This document shows positions 1 through 9,569 of a stretch of DNA of 64,000 bases, one piece after another. Origin of the DNA: an uncultured Eubacteriales bacterium (GTDB lineage: Bacteria > Bacillota > Clostridia > Lachnospirales > Lachnospiraceae); the NCBI GenBank assembly GCA_900545175.1, contig UQYF01000009.1, positions 14,070-78,069 on the forward strand. The letters are read 5' to 3'. A program made the translations under genes and the position numbers. The notes beneath the pieces were generated by a model. The model was not told the origin of the DNA, did no database searches, and saw only the letters and a list, made by a program, of their open reading frames with translations. The stretch's first letter is position 1; each line of letters opens with the position of its first letter.

Positions 1-699
1 ACAGGTGATGAGCGGGGGCTTGAGACGGCACTTGGAATAGGTGAGAACATTATGAAGCTCCTTGACACACCGGCATATACTGTGGCAGGTGAGAGTAATG
101 CGAGAGAGACAGGCTGGGCACTACGCGCATTGACAGCATTGTATATTGAGACAGGAAATGAGAAGTACAGAGAAAAATGTGACAGAATTGTTGGATATTT
201 TGAAAAATGGTACGATGATTACGGATGTTTTGCGGCTCCGTATACGGATAATACACTTATTCATGTTGGTTTTATGATTTCTGTTGCTGTCGGAAGTCTT
301 ATGAGGTACTATAGAGTAAGTAAAACGGATGGGCTTAAGAATCTCATAATGCTCGCAGTTGACGATATCCTTGATAATTGTATGTTGGAGTGCGGATTAT
401 TCTACTATAAGGAGCTTCCTAGTCTTACAAGACTTGGAAATAACACACTTCTTCTTGAAGCGATGGCTACAGGCTATGAGCTTACCGGGGATAAAAAATA
501 TCTCGAGGCAGGTCTTGGAACGATTAGATATATACTGCGTGAGCAGTCGCGCTCTGCTAAAGGTGACAAGAAGATAATGGGCGATGCACTGGTGAGCACA
601 GGAGATTCGACAAAGAATTTTGCACAGAGCTTTTATCCTATTGCATATTACTATAAGTGTATTGTTGAGGCAGGAATGGAAGAGTATGTACACATTTAA
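1..699 (+). CDS. C-terminal part of an alpha-toroid (six-hairpin-like) protein, 5' end outside window
   Basis: The frame is open to the first base of the window, so the gene starts upstream. The internal ATG at 52 is not a likely start because there is no ribosome site before it. The visible ~232 residues are helix-rich with repeated pairs of the type ETGWALRALTALYIETG and LLEAMATGYELTGDKKYLE. This is the pattern of (alpha/alpha) toroid proteins that act on glycans. No catalytic residue can be assigned. It ends 14 bases after the next start, so the two genes are probably cotranscribed. A role in polysaccharide breakdown is inference only. Confidence 0.5.
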   Translation, partial: TGDERGLETALGIGENIMKLLDTPAYTVAGESNARETGWALRALTALYIETGNEKYREKCDRIVGYFEKWYDDYGCFAAPYTDNTLIHVGFMISVAVGSLMRYYRVSKTDGLKNLIMLAVDDILDNCMLECGLFYYKELPSLTRLGNNTLLLEAMATGYELTGDKKYLEAGLGTIRYILREQSRSAKGDKKIMGDALVSTGDSTKNFAQSFYPIAYYYKCIVEAGMEEYVHI

Positions 700-3040
700 G
701 GATGACATCTTAAAAATATCGGTCCGCAGTCTTGTGGAATTTATCTGCCGTGAGGGAGATATTGATTCAAGACGCGGACGCGGCGGTGACAAGGCTGCTA
801 TGGATGCAGGAAGCAGAGCTCACCGCCGCATACAAAAGCAGATGGGTTCGCAGTATGAGGCGGAGGTTCCTATGAAAATGGAATTTCCGTCTCTTAATTA
901 TACTATAATAATTGAAGGCAGAGCCGATGGCGTGATAACTGAGGCTGATGGCATAACAATAGATGAGATTAAAGGGACATACCGGAATCTTAAATATATT
1001 GATGAGCCGGTCGGTGTCCACAAGGCGCAGGCTATGGTGTATGCATATATGAAAAGCGTTGCCGATTCGTTAGACAGTATCAAAGTTATGATGACATATG
1101 TGAATCTTGACACTGACGAGGTCAAATATTTTCTGGAAAGCTACAGCTTTTTGCAGCTTGAAGAGTGGTTTATGGGTGTGTTGGGAAGCTTTAGAAAGTG
1201 GACCGATTTTCTTTATACGAGCAAAAAGCGCAGACAGGAATCACTTCATGGAATGGAATTTCCTTTTGCGTACCGCGCAGGGCAGAGAGATATAGCAGTC
1301 AGTGTATATAAGACTATCCGCATGCAGAAAAAGCTTTTCATTCAGGCGCCGACAGGAGTCGGAAAGACTATGTCTACCGTGTTTCCGGCTGTCAAGGCGA
1401 TAGGTGAAAATCTAGGTGACAAGCTTTTTTACTTGACAGCAAAGACAATTACCAGAACGGTTGCACAGGAAGCTTTTGCGATACTGCGTTCTAAAGGAGC
1501 GTATTTTAGGACAGCGACCATAACGGCTAAGGAAAAGATATGCATGTGCGGCAAGCCGGAATGCAATCCGCTTGCATGTCCATATGCGAAAGGTCATTTT
1601 GACAGAGTAAATGATGCTGTGTTTGACATGATTACGCATGAGGATGTTATAAGTCGTGAGATAATTGAAGATTATTCTAATAAGTATACGGTCTGTCCGT
1701 TTGAAATGTCTCTTGATGCGACTTACTGGGTTGATGGAATCATATGTGATTATAATTATGTCTTTGACCCTGATGTGTATCTGAAAAGATATTTTGCTGA
1801 CGGCTCAGCCGGTGATTATATATTTCTTATCGATGAGGCGCATAATCTGGTTGACAGGGCGAGGGAAATGTACAGCGCAAGTCTTTACAAGGAAAATTTT
1901 TTAAAGGTTAGAAGACTTGTGGAAAAGGTTGATAAACGTCTTGCAACAGCGCTTGCGAAATGTAACAAGAACTTTCTTGAGCTAAAGAGAATATGCGATG
2001 ATGTGATTGTGCTTGAAAGCATCGGCGCTGTGACCATGTCGCTTGACGGACTTTTTGAGGAATTTACAAGATTCTTTGAGGAGAAGCCGGAGTTTGAGTA
2101 CAGTGAGGAAGCATCGGAACTCTTTTTTGAGGTCAGGCATTTCCTCAATATGTATGAGCTGATACAGGACAATTATGTGATATACGGCGAGCAGACGGAT
2201 GACGGGTTTATGTTAAAGCTGTTCTGTGTAAATCCGTCTCCATGCCTTGCACAGAGTCTTGCAAAAGGAAAAGCGGCAGTGTTTTTTTCGGCTACGCTGC
2301 TGCCTGTGACATACTATAAAGAGCTGCTTAGTGATAAGGATGACTATGCGATATATATTAAGTCTCCATTTGATGCGGACAACCGTCTGCTTGCGGTTGG
2401 ATATGATGTCACAAGCAGATACACAAGGCGCAATGAGGCGGAATTTGACAAGATAAAATGCTATATAGACAACATCACTGCACAGAAAAAAGGAAACTAT
2501 ATGGTATTCTTTCCTTCCTACGGTTATATGGACTGTGTGTACAAAATGTATGATGAAGAAGAGCGTGCATCGATAATTGTGCAGAGCAGAGGAATGAATG
2601 AGACTGAAAAAGAGCAGTTTCTTAACCGTTTTAAGAGCTTAGAACAGGATAAAAATGATGGGTGTATAGGATTCTGTGTTACAGGTGGCGTGTTCTCGGA
2701 GGGAATCGACCTAAAAAACGAGAGTCTTATCGGATGCATAATTGTAGGGACCGGAATACCGCAGATATGTACAGAGAGAAAGCTGCTTAAGGATTACTAT
2801 GACGCTAAGGATGGCAACGGATATAACTATGCTTACACATATCCCGGAATGAATAAGGTGCTGCAGGCAGCAGGGCGTGTGATAAGAACCATGGAGGATG
2901 TAGGGATTATTGTACTGCTCGATGAACGATTTGCGCGCAGCGAGTATGTTAGGCTGTTTCCAGAGGAGTGGGCGGATTATAAGCTTTGCAGCCGCAATGA
3001 CGTAGCTTCGATGGTGGCGGGGTTCTGGAAGAACAAATGA
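686..3040 (+). CDS. PD-(D/E)XK nuclease fused to Rad3/DinG-type Fe-S helicase
   Basis: The predicted protein has 784 residues. Residues ~1-180 carry a Cas4/RecB-like PD-(D/E)XK nuclease core: an Asp in GRADGVI, the E-x-K pair in IDEIKGT and the HKAQAMVYAY helix. The rest is a superfamily 2 helicase of the XPD/DinG type, with Walker A APTGVGKT, the DEAH box (LIDEAHNL) and a four-Cys cluster (C-x-C then C and C in KEKICMCGKPECNPLACPYA) expected to hold a 4Fe-4S centre. The C-terminal lobe has GGVFSEGIDL and QAAGRVIR. I chose ATG 686 over the earlier ATG 620, which lies deep inside the preceding gene and lacks a Shine-Dalgarno. The expected role is DNA repair or resection in the cytoplasm. Both catalytic halves look intact. 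Confidence 0.85.
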   Translation: MYTFKDDILKISVRSLVEFICREGDIDSRRGRGGDKAAMDAGSRAHRRIQKQMGSQYEAEVPMKMEFPSLNYTIIIEGRADGVITEADGITIDEIKGTYRNLKYIDEPVGVHKAQAMVYAYMKSVADSLDSIKVMMTYVNLDTDEVKYFLESYSFLQLEEWFMGVLGSFRKWTDFLYTSKKRRQESLHGMEFPFAYRAGQRDIAVSVYKTIRMQKKLFIQAPTGVGKTMSTVFPAVKAIGENLGDKLFYLTAKTITRTVAQEAFAILRSKGAYFRTATITAKEKICMCGKPECNPLACPYAKGHFDRVNDAVFDMITHEDVISREIIEDYSNKYTVCPFEMSLDATYWVDGIICDYNYVFDPDVYLKRYFADGSAGDYIFLIDEAHNLVDRAREMYSASLYKENFLKVRRLVEKVDKRLATALAKCNKNFLELKRICDDVIVLESIGAVTMSLDGLFEEFTRFFEEKPEFEYSEEASELFFEVRHFLNMYELIQDNYVIYGEQTDDGFMLKLFCVNPSPCLAQSLAKGKAAVFFSATLLPVTYYKELLSDKDDYAIYIKSPFDADNRLLAVGYDVTSRYTRRNEAEFDKIKCYIDNITAQKKGNYMVFFPSYGYMDCVYKMYDEEERASIIVQSRGMNETEKEQFLNRFKSLEQDKNDGCIGFCVTGGVFSEGIDLKNESLIGCIIVGTGIPQICTERKLLKDYYDAKDGNGYNYAYTYPGMNKVLQAAGRVIRTMEDVGIIVLLDERFARSEYVRLFPEEWADYKLCSRNDVASMVAGFWKNK

Positions 3041-3056
3041 TATTAAATATATTGGG

Positions 3057-3106
3057 CAAAACAGGCTGTCTACATTATACACGACTAAGTTTTCGAGCCT
3101 GTTTTG
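3057..3106. repeat. Short palindromic element (family member E) between convergent genes
   Basis: CAAAACAGGCT (3057-3067) and AGCCTGTTTTG (3096-3106) are perfect 11-base inverted repeats. The inner segment TATACACGACTAAGTT and the end ..GTTTTGA resemble the element at 19503-19586. It lies between the helicase gene and the oppositely oriented XRE gene and may also end transcription from both sides. Confidence 0.5.
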
Positions 3107-3109
3107 AAT

Positions 3110-3355
3110 TCAATGATTTAAAAGTTGCTTTTTAAGTTCTTTTTCCTCGTCAGTTTCTTCAAATATGAAAATATCTTTTGGCTGCATGTCCAGAATTAGA
3201 CACAGATTGTTCAATGCACTTAAATTAATATGGGTATCTTCGTTTCGTATTTTTTTAAGAGTATCTTGGCTTAAAAGCCCTGTAGTCTTAGCTTTGTATG
3301 TATTAAATCCCACACGCTCAAGTGCATCGCCTACGTTAAACCTATATTTCAGCAT
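3110..3355 (-). CDS. Small XRE/Cro-CI family transcriptional regulator
   Basis: The 81-residue protein is almost entirely one helix-turn-helix domain. It reads LLSQDTLKKIRNEDTHINLSALNNLCLILDMQPKDIF, which fits the HTH_26 type of small XRE repressors. A GGAGGT ribosome site lies five bases before the ATG. The C-terminus is a short acidic/basic tail. It is divergent from the aspartoacylase-like operon, with a perfect palindrome at 3430-3446 between them, so it may regulate that operon and itself. The function of its targets is unknown. Confidence 0.8.
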   Translation of the reverse strand: MLKYRFNVGDALERVGFNTYKAKTTGLLSQDTLKKIRNEDTHINLSALNNLCLILDMQPKDIFIFEETDEEKELKKQLLNH

Positions 3356-3429
3356 ATTGCTACCTCCATTTTAACTTTAATTATATATAGTCAGATTTTA
3401 AATAAAAGGTCTTTATATTTTCAGTGGTT

Positions 3430-3446
3430 TGTTTTATAATAAAACA
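3430..3446. promoter_or_regulatory. 17-bp perfect palindrome, candidate operator
   Basis: TGTTTTAT-A-ATAAAACA is perfectly symmetric. It sits in the 221-bp divergent region between the XRE gene and the aspartoacylase-like genes and contains a TATAAT. The rest of this region (3356-3576) is AT-rich, with a small GCCGA/TCGGC hairpin near 3549-3561. Confidence 0.4.
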
Positions 3447-3576
3447 GATAATGTAAAAAAGCAGAATGGGGCTTAGTGTGAAAAATACATCTGAGACAGT
3501 AAAAGATAATGTCTAAGATGTGCTACGATTTCATACATATTATTAACGCCGACATTCGGCTGCATAGGAGATTTGT

Positions 3577-4524
3577 ATGATAGAAGAAGTAGTAACTGTG
3601 GCGATGCCGGTAAGTGAGAAGATTGTTATCCGCAAGAACAGGATAATGTCGGAAAAGCTTGACAATAAGGCGAAGAGATTGTCGATAGTGACCGGAATAC
3701 ATGGCGATGAGCTTGACGGTCAGTACATATGCTATGAGCTTAACCACAGGATTAATGAGCATATAGAGCTGCTTGATGGTATAGTGGATATATATCCGGC
3801 TGTCAATCCGCTCGGAATTGAGAGCTGTACAAGAGGCATGCCTATGTTTGACCTTGATATGAACCGTGTGTTTCCGGGAATCGAGAACGGTGCAACGGCT
3901 GAGTATCTTGCGTCTAAGATTGTGAATGATATTATAGGAAGTGACATGTGTGTAGATTTACACTCATCGAATATATTTATAAAAGAGACTCCGCAGGTGC
4001 GTGTGTTTGACCAGTTTAAGGATAAGCTTATGCCTTATGCGTATCTTCTCAATGCGGATTTTATATGGGAATATAAGATAAATACTGTGCTTGAGGCAAC
4101 TCTTGCTAACAGTCTCAATCATCTTGGGGTGCCGACGCTGGTGATTGAGATGGGCGTTGGAAACAGGATTGAGAAATCATATGGAGACCAGATTATAGAA
4201 GGCATATTTAACCTCATGTGTGAGCTTGGAATGTGGAAGGGGCAAAAGACACCTGTGAGGAAGCCGATGATATCGACTGAGGGTGAGATTACAGTGATTC
4301 ATGCCAAGGTTACTGGCTTGTTCGTGACGGCAGATGGTGCCATGATGAAGTATGTACAGTTCGGAGAACATATAGGTGATATAGTTGAACCGCTCACCGG
4401 TAAGCTGCTGCACCGTGTTGAAGCACCGTGTGAGGGCAGGATATTTACGTTCCGTGAGTATCCTGTAGTCTATGAGGGAGCCATTTTGTGCCGGATTTTC
4501 ACGGGAGGTAAGCAGAATGGTTAA
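3577..4524 (+). CDS. Succinylglutamate desuccinylase/aspartoacylase family zinc hydrolase
   Basis: The protein has 315 residues. The M14-like metal site is present: the HxxE pair in GIHGDELDG, the third ligand His in VDLHSSN and the catalytic Glu region in LVIEMGVG. A C-terminal biotinyl/barrel-like segment, common in this family, follows from about residue 230. Members remove acyl groups from N-acyl amino acids, and the substrate cannot be read from sequence. An AGGAGA site precedes the ATG. It overlaps the next gene by 8 bases, which argues for translational coupling with its degenerate paralogue. Confidence 0.82.
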   Translation: MIEEVVTVAMPVSEKIVIRKNRIMSEKLDNKAKRLSIVTGIHGDELDGQYICYELNHRINEHIELLDGIVDIYPAVNPLGIESCTRGMPMFDLDMNRVFPGIENGATAEYLASKIVNDIIGSDMCVDLHSSNIFIKETPQVRVFDQFKDKLMPYAYLLNADFIWEYKINTVLEATLANSLNHLGVPTLVIEMGVGNRIEKSYGDQIIEGIFNLMCELGMWKGQKTPVRKPMISTEGEITVIHAKVTGLFVTADGAMMKYVQFGEHIGDIVEPLTGKLLHRVEAPCEGRIFTFREYPVVYEGAILCRIFTGGKQNG

Positions 4525-5452
4525 GAAGGAATTGTATACCCTTAAGGGTTATCACAGAGAAGATTTTAATATAACAGGATACAGCTTCGGAAGCGGTGAG
4601 AAGGCTGCCTGCATAGTCGGAGCGATAAGAGGAAATGAATACCAGCAGATGTATATCTGCTCACAGCTTATAAAGATTCTCAGAGGGCTTGAGGAGAGAG
4701 GACAGATAACAGCGAACAATGAGATTTTGGTTGTTCCATGTCTTAACCACTATTCCGTGAATGTGCAGAAGCGTTTCTGGGCAATGGACAATTCGGATAT
4801 CAACAGAAGATTTCCAGGAATACACGGAGGAGATACAACACAGAATATTGCCGCTGAATTTTTTGAAAAGGTTAAAGGTTACAGCTACGGAATACAGTTT
4901 ACAAGCTTTTATATGCAGGGAGATTTCATACCTCATGTGCGTATGATGGAGACAGGACATCAGAGTCCGAGCCTTGCAAATCTGTTCGGACTTCCGTATG
5001 TTGTTATAAGAAAGCCTAAGCCGCTTGATACGACAACGCTCAATTATAACTGGCAGATGAGTGGGACATGTGCATTTTCAATATATACAGAGTGCAGTGA
5101 TTATATAGATGATGCTTCCGCAAGACAGGCTGTAGCAAGTGTACTTCGCTTCTTGACGAGAATGGGTATAATAAAGTATTATAACCATAGCGGATTTATT
5201 GCACATGTACTTAACGAGGATGAGCTTATGGCTGTTAAGACCAATACTGCGGGACTTTATCGCAGGTTAAAGAGTCCTAGCGACCCTGTATACAGAGGAG
5301 ATATCATAGGCGAGGTTATTGACCCTTATGAGGGTGAAGTAATCAATCAGATTATTTCACCTACGGAAGGAATTATATTCTTTGCACATACCGCACCTAC
5401 GGTTATGGAGAACAATGTTGTCTACAGAATTATCCGTAGACTTCATGAGTAA
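4517..5452 (+). CDS. Aspartoacylase-family paralogue lacking zinc ligands
   Basis: The 311-residue protein aligns along its length with the preceding gene: AIRGNEYQQMYICSQL against GIHGDELDGQYICYEL, and NSDINRRFPG against DLDMNRVFPG. The first zinc His is replaced by Arg, and the VDLHSS segment reads GIQFTS, so the second His is lost too. The Glu of HxxE remains. It is therefore unlikely to bind zinc normally. I chose ATG 4517 because GGGAGG (4503-4508) lies at proper distance. It may be a regulatory or structural partner of the active paralogue, which is inference from the overlap. Confidence 0.78.
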   Translation: MVKKELYTLKGYHREDFNITGYSFGSGEKAACIVGAIRGNEYQQMYICSQLIKILRGLEERGQITANNEILVVPCLNHYSVNVQKRFWAMDNSDINRRFPGIHGGDTTQNIAAEFFEKVKGYSYGIQFTSFYMQGDFIPHVRMMETGHQSPSLANLFGLPYVVIRKPKPLDTTTLNYNWQMSGTCAFSIYTECSDYIDDASARQAVASVLRFLTRMGIIKYYNHSGFIAHVLNEDELMAVKTNTAGLYRRLKSPSDPVYRGDIIGEVIDPYEGEVINQIISPTEGIIFFAHTAPTVMENNVVYRIIRRLHE

Positions 5453-5500
5453 TAAATAACGCACAAAAATATGTCATGGGACATGAACATGGAGGACAAA

Positions 5501-8500
5501 ATGAGCAAGGTTAGACGAGTTTATTCTGAGAAGATGCCTGCATTCGCTGTCAAGGCAAAGGAACTAAGTGATGAGATTTCCAATTATCTTAACATTAATA
5601 CGGTTAAGAATGTACGAGTACTTATCCGTTACGATATTGAGAATATCTCTGATGAAGTGTACAAGGATGCACTTGTTACTGTCTTTTCTGAGCCGCCTGT
5701 AGATTATGTTTATGAGGAGGATTTTAAGAAGAGTGAGAGCGAGAAGGTTTTCGCTGTTGAATTTCTTCCGGGACAGTTCGACCAGAGAGCCGATTCTGCC
5801 GTACAGTGTGTGAAGCTTCTTAAAGAGGACGAGGAGCCTGTTATAAGAACTGCTACCGTATATGTCATCGATGGAGGTGTTACGGATGATGAGCTTGCAC
5901 GAATCAAGAGCTTTTGTATTAACCCTGTAGATTCAAGAGAGGCTGATATGGTTAAGCCGGAGACTCTTGTTACTGTCTTTGCTGAGCCGGCAGATGTCAA
6001 GATATTTGATGGCTTTAAGGATATGGAGGATGACAAGCTCTTAGAACTTTACAAGTCACTTGGTCTTGCCATGACATTCAAGGATTTTAAACATATACAG
6101 AATTATTTTAAGAATGAAGAGAAGCGTGATCCATCCATGACGGAGATTCGTGTTCTCGATACATATTGGTCTGACCATTGCCGCCATACCACATTCTCCA
6201 CAGAACTTAAGAATGTAAGCTTCGGTGATGGAGATTACAAGAAGCCTATTGTCGATACCTATAATCGCTACCTTGCCGATAGAGAGGTTATCTTCAAGGG
6301 CAGAGATGACAAGTTCGTGTGCCTTATGGATATTGCACTTCTTGCTATGCGTAAGTTAAAGAAGGAAGGCAAGCTTGAGGATATGGAAGTATCCGATGAG
6401 ATTAATGCATGCAGCATTGTGGTTCCTGTCACTATAGATGGTGTTACAGAAGAGTGGCTTGTCAACTTTAAGAATGAGACACATAACCATCCTACAGAAA
6501 TAGAGCCGTTTGGTGGCGCTGCTACATGTCTCGGAGGAGCAATCCGTGACCCGCTTTCAGGCAGAACTTATGTATATCAGGCAATGAGAGTTACAGGTGC
6601 AGGAGACCCTACGGTTCCTGTAAGCGAGACACTAAAGGGTAAGCTTCCTCAGAAGAAGCTTGTTCGCGGTGCTGCCAACGGATACAGCTCATATGGTAAC
6701 CAGATTGGTCTTGCAACAGGCTATGTCAAAGAGATTTATCATCCTAATTACGTTGCAAAGAGAATGGAAATCGGTGCCGTAATGGGAGCTGCGCCTAGAA
6801 AGAATGTCATTCGTGAGACATCCGATCCGGGTGATATCATCATTCTTCTCGGTGGAAGAACAGGACGTGACGGCTGCGGCGGTGCCACAGGTTCATCTAA
6901 GGTTCATACAGAGGCGTCCATTGAGACATGCGGTGCAGAAGTCCAGAAGGGTAATGCACCTACAGAGCGCAAGATTCAGAGATTATTCAGAAGAAGTGAA
7001 GTAAGCCTTCTTATTAAGAAATGTAATGACTTTGGTGCAGGTGGTGTGTCGGTTGCAATCGGTGAGCTTGCTGATGGACTTAATATCAACCTTGACAAGG
7101 TTCCGAAAAAGTATGCAGGTCTTGACGGAACAGAGATAGCAATCTCTGAGTCACAGGAGAGAATGGCAGTTGTTGTTGACAAGAAGGATGTTGACAAGAT
7201 GCTTGCTTATGCGGCAGAGGAGAATCTTGAAGCTGTTCCTGTAGCCGAGGTTACACCTGAGAAGAGACTTGTCATGTATTGGAGAGGCAAGAAGATTGTT
7301 GATATCAGCAGAGCGTTCCTCGATACTAATGGTGCTCATCAGGAGACAGATGTGCATGTCAACATTCCATCTAAGGACGGCAGCTGCTTTAATGCTCCGG
7401 TTGTCAAGGATGTGCGTGCAAAGTGGCTTGAGACTCTTGCAGACCTCAATGTATGTTCACAGAAGGGACTTGTTGAGATGTTCGATGGCTCAATCGGTGC
7501 AGGCTCGGTATTCATGCCTTACGGTGGTAAGTATCAGCTCACTGAAGTTCAGACTATGGTTGCGAAGCTTCCTGTTCTTAAGGGTAAGACCGATACTGTA
7601 ACAATGATGAGCTACGGCTTCGACCCATATCTCTCATCATGGAGCGCTTACCATGGTGCCGTATATGCAGTGCTTGAGTCAGTTGCCAAGATTGTCTGTG
7701 CAGGTGGTGATTTCTCCAAGGTAAGATTTACATTCCAGGAGTACTTTAGAAGAATGACTGAGGATGCATCACGCTGGGGTGAGCCTTTTAAGGCACTTCT
7801 CGGTGCTTATGATGCACAGCTTGGTTTTGGACTTCCGTCAATCGGTGGTAAGGACAGTATGTCAGGTACCTTTAACGATATGGATGTTCCTAACACGCTC
7901 GTATCCTTCGCGGTTGATGTTGCAAAGTCACAGGATGTAATTACACCTGAGTTTAAGAAGGCAGGGAACAAGATTGTTCTCTATACAATCAAGACGGATG
8001 AATATGACCTTCCTGATTATGTGGCAGTAAAGAAATTATATTCGGATATAAGCAAGGATATTGCAGACGGTGTTATTGTGTCTGCATATACACTTGATGC
8101 AAAGGGAGTTGCGGCAGCAGTCAGCAAGATGGCATTCGGTAACAAGCTTGGCGTTAAACTTGATAATGCAGCAGTGAGTCCTGATGAACTTTTTGCTCCG
8201 ATGTATGGATGCATCGTTGCAGAAGTTGCGGAAGGCAGGAATGGTGCTGCGGCAGGTAAAGTAATCGGTGAAGTCACAGATAATGCAGCATTTGAGTATG
8301 CTGATGTAAGGATTGATGTCGAGGAAGCTCTTGCTTCATGGAAGGCTACTCTTGAGAAAGTATTCCCTACAGTAGCAGTAAAGGGCGGTAAGGAGCTTGA
8401 TACACCTGTATACAGCACAGATAAGATATATGTATGCAAGAATAAGGTTGCCAAGCCTACAGTATTTATTCCTGTATTCCCGGGTACAAACTGTGAGTAT

Positions 8501-9253
8501 GACAGTACTAAGGCATTCGAGCGTGCAGGTGCGGATGTTGTGACTAAGGTATTCAAGAACCTCACTGCGGATGACATCCGTGATTCAGCTCATGAGTTCG
8601 CTGATGAGATTAGGAAAGCACAGATTATAATGTTCCCGGGCGGATTCAGTGCAGGTGACGAGCCGGATGGTTCGGCTAAGTTCTTTGCGACAGCTTTCAG
8701 AAATGCAGCTATCACAGAGGAAGTCAACAAGCTCATAAATGAGAGAGACGGTCTTGTGCTTGGTATCTGTAACGGTTTTCAGGCTCTCATAAAGCTTGGC
8801 CTTGTACCTTACGGTGAAATCAGAATGCAGACACCTGACTCACCTACACTCACAATGAATACAATAGGACGTCATGTATCTAAGATGGTTTACACAAAGG
8901 TTGTCACTAACAAGTCACCATGGCTTGCAGGTGCGCAGCTTGGCGGAGTATATTGTAACCCGGCATCACATGGTGAGGGACGTTTTGTAGCTAATGATGA
9001 GTGGCTTAAGAAGCTCTTTGAGAACGGACAGGTTGCTACACAGTATGTAGATGTGAACACAGGAATGCCTACAATGGAAGAAGAGTGGAATCCTAACGGC
9101 TCATATATGGCTATCGAGGGTATCACAAGTCCTGACGGAAGAATCCTTGGTAAGATGGCTCATTCTGAGCGCCGCGGTGATTCGGTAGCTATCAATATTT
9201 ACGGAGAACAGGATATGAAGATATTCGAATCCGGTGTGAAGTACTTCCTTTAA
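5501..9253 (+). CDS. purL: Phosphoribosylformylglycinamidine synthase, single-chain type
   Basis: The protein has 1250 residues. It catalyses the ATP- and glutamine-dependent conversion of FGAR to FGAM in purine synthesis. Synthase halves are seen with FKNETHNHPTEIEPFGGAATC and KCNDFGAGGVSVAIGE. The C-terminal class I glutaminase has the nucleophile Cys in LGICNGFQ (near residue 1090). The segment GGFSAGDEPDGSAKF precedes it. This is the fused form, not the PurS/PurQ/PurL split form of Bacillus. I chose ATG 5501, which has a perfect GGAGG six bases upstream; the ATG at 5471 has none. It lies 48 bases after the aspartoacylase pair and could be read from the same promoter. Confidence 0.96.
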   Translation: MSKVRRVYSEKMPAFAVKAKELSDEISNYLNINTVKNVRVLIRYDIENISDEVYKDALVTVFSEPPVDYVYEEDFKKSESEKVFAVEFLPGQFDQRADSAVQCVKLLKEDEEPVIRTATVYVIDGGVTDDELARIKSFCINPVDSREADMVKPETLVTVFAEPADVKIFDGFKDMEDDKLLELYKSLGLAMTFKDFKHIQNYFKNEEKRDPSMTEIRVLDTYWSDHCRHTTFSTELKNVSFGDGDYKKPIVDTYNRYLADREVIFKGRDDKFVCLMDIALLAMRKLKKEGKLEDMEVSDEINACSIVVPVTIDGVTEEWLVNFKNETHNHPTEIEPFGGAATCLGGAIRDPLSGRTYVYQAMRVTGAGDPTVPVSETLKGKLPQKKLVRGAANGYSSYGNQIGLATGYVKEIYHPNYVAKRMEIGAVMGAAPRKNVIRETSDPGDIIILLGGRTGRDGCGGATGSSKVHTEASIETCGAEVQKGNAPTERKIQRLFRRSEVSLLIKKCNDFGAGGVSVAIGELADGLNINLDKVPKKYAGLDGTEIAISESQERMAVVVDKKDVDKMLAYAAEENLEAVPVAEVTPEKRLVMYWRGKKIVDISRAFLDTNGAHQETDVHVNIPSKDGSCFNAPVVKDVRAKWLETLADLNVCSQKGLVEMFDGSIGAGSVFMPYGGKYQLTEVQTMVAKLPVLKGKTDTVTMMSYGFDPYLSSWSAYHGAVYAVLESVAKIVCAGGDFSKVRFTFQEYFRRMTEDASRWGEPFKALLGAYDAQLGFGLPSIGGKDSMSGTFNDMDVPNTLVSFAVDVAKSQDVITPEFKKAGNKIVLYTIKTDEYDLPDYVAVKKLYSDISKDIADGVIVSAYTLDAKGVAAAVSKMAFGNKLGVKLDNAAVSPDELFAPMYGCIVAEVAEGRNGAAAGKVIGEVTDNAAFEYADVRIDVEEALASWKATLEKVFPTVAVKGGKELDTPVYSTDKIYVCKNKVAKPTVFIPVFPGTNCEYDSTKAFERAGADVVTKVFKNLTADDIRDSAHEFADEIRKAQIIMFPGGFSAGDEPDGSAKFFATAFRNAAITEEVNKLINERDGLVLGICNGFQALIKLGLVPYGEIRMQTPDSPTLTMNTIGRHVSKMVYTKVVTNKSPWLAGAQLGGVYCNPASHGEGRFVANDEWLKKLFENGQVATQYVDVNTGMPTMEEEWNPNGSYMAIEGITSPDGRILGKMAHSERRGDSVAINIYGEQDMKIFESGVKYFL

Positions 9254-9342
9254 TGGTTTTGCACTGTCAGATCTAATTGCTGACAGAATGGATAGATATG
9301 GTCATAGTGTTTGAGATATAGCTGTATAATTAAATGTAAAGT

Positions 9343-9430
9343 CAGAACATGTGTAACAACATCGACCGCCAAAGCCTCCGGCAATTTATAGCCGGAGGCG
9401 GAGGTGGCAGGTGTTGTGAAGCATGTTTTG
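9343..9430. repeat. 88-nt near-perfect inverted repeat between purL and lepB
   Basis: The core stem is GCCTCCGGC (9374-9382) and GCCGGAGGC (9391-9399) around an 8-base loop. Pairing extends outward through ACAACA/TGTTGT to CAGAACATG/CATGTTTTG. No T-run follows, so it is not a classical terminator. The outer CATGTTTTG resembles the ends of the dispersed palindromic family in this window. The rest of the 316-bp gap before lepB is AT-rich. Confidence 0.6.
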
Positions 9431-9569
9431 GCGATTATTTATTTATTCAGAAAAAGTAATAAAGAAAGTGGTGAAGGTTAAAGAAATTGCCATAAAATAA
9501 ATATATATGAAGGCTTTTTTATAGAGAGTATGCTGCCTGTTGACAGCAGCATTGGAGATTGAGATCAGT

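Noticed and set aside
8017..8577. 186-residue open frame on the minus strand inside purL
   Set aside because: It is a Ser/Thr/Ala-rich shadow of purL, with no ribosome site and no domain pattern.
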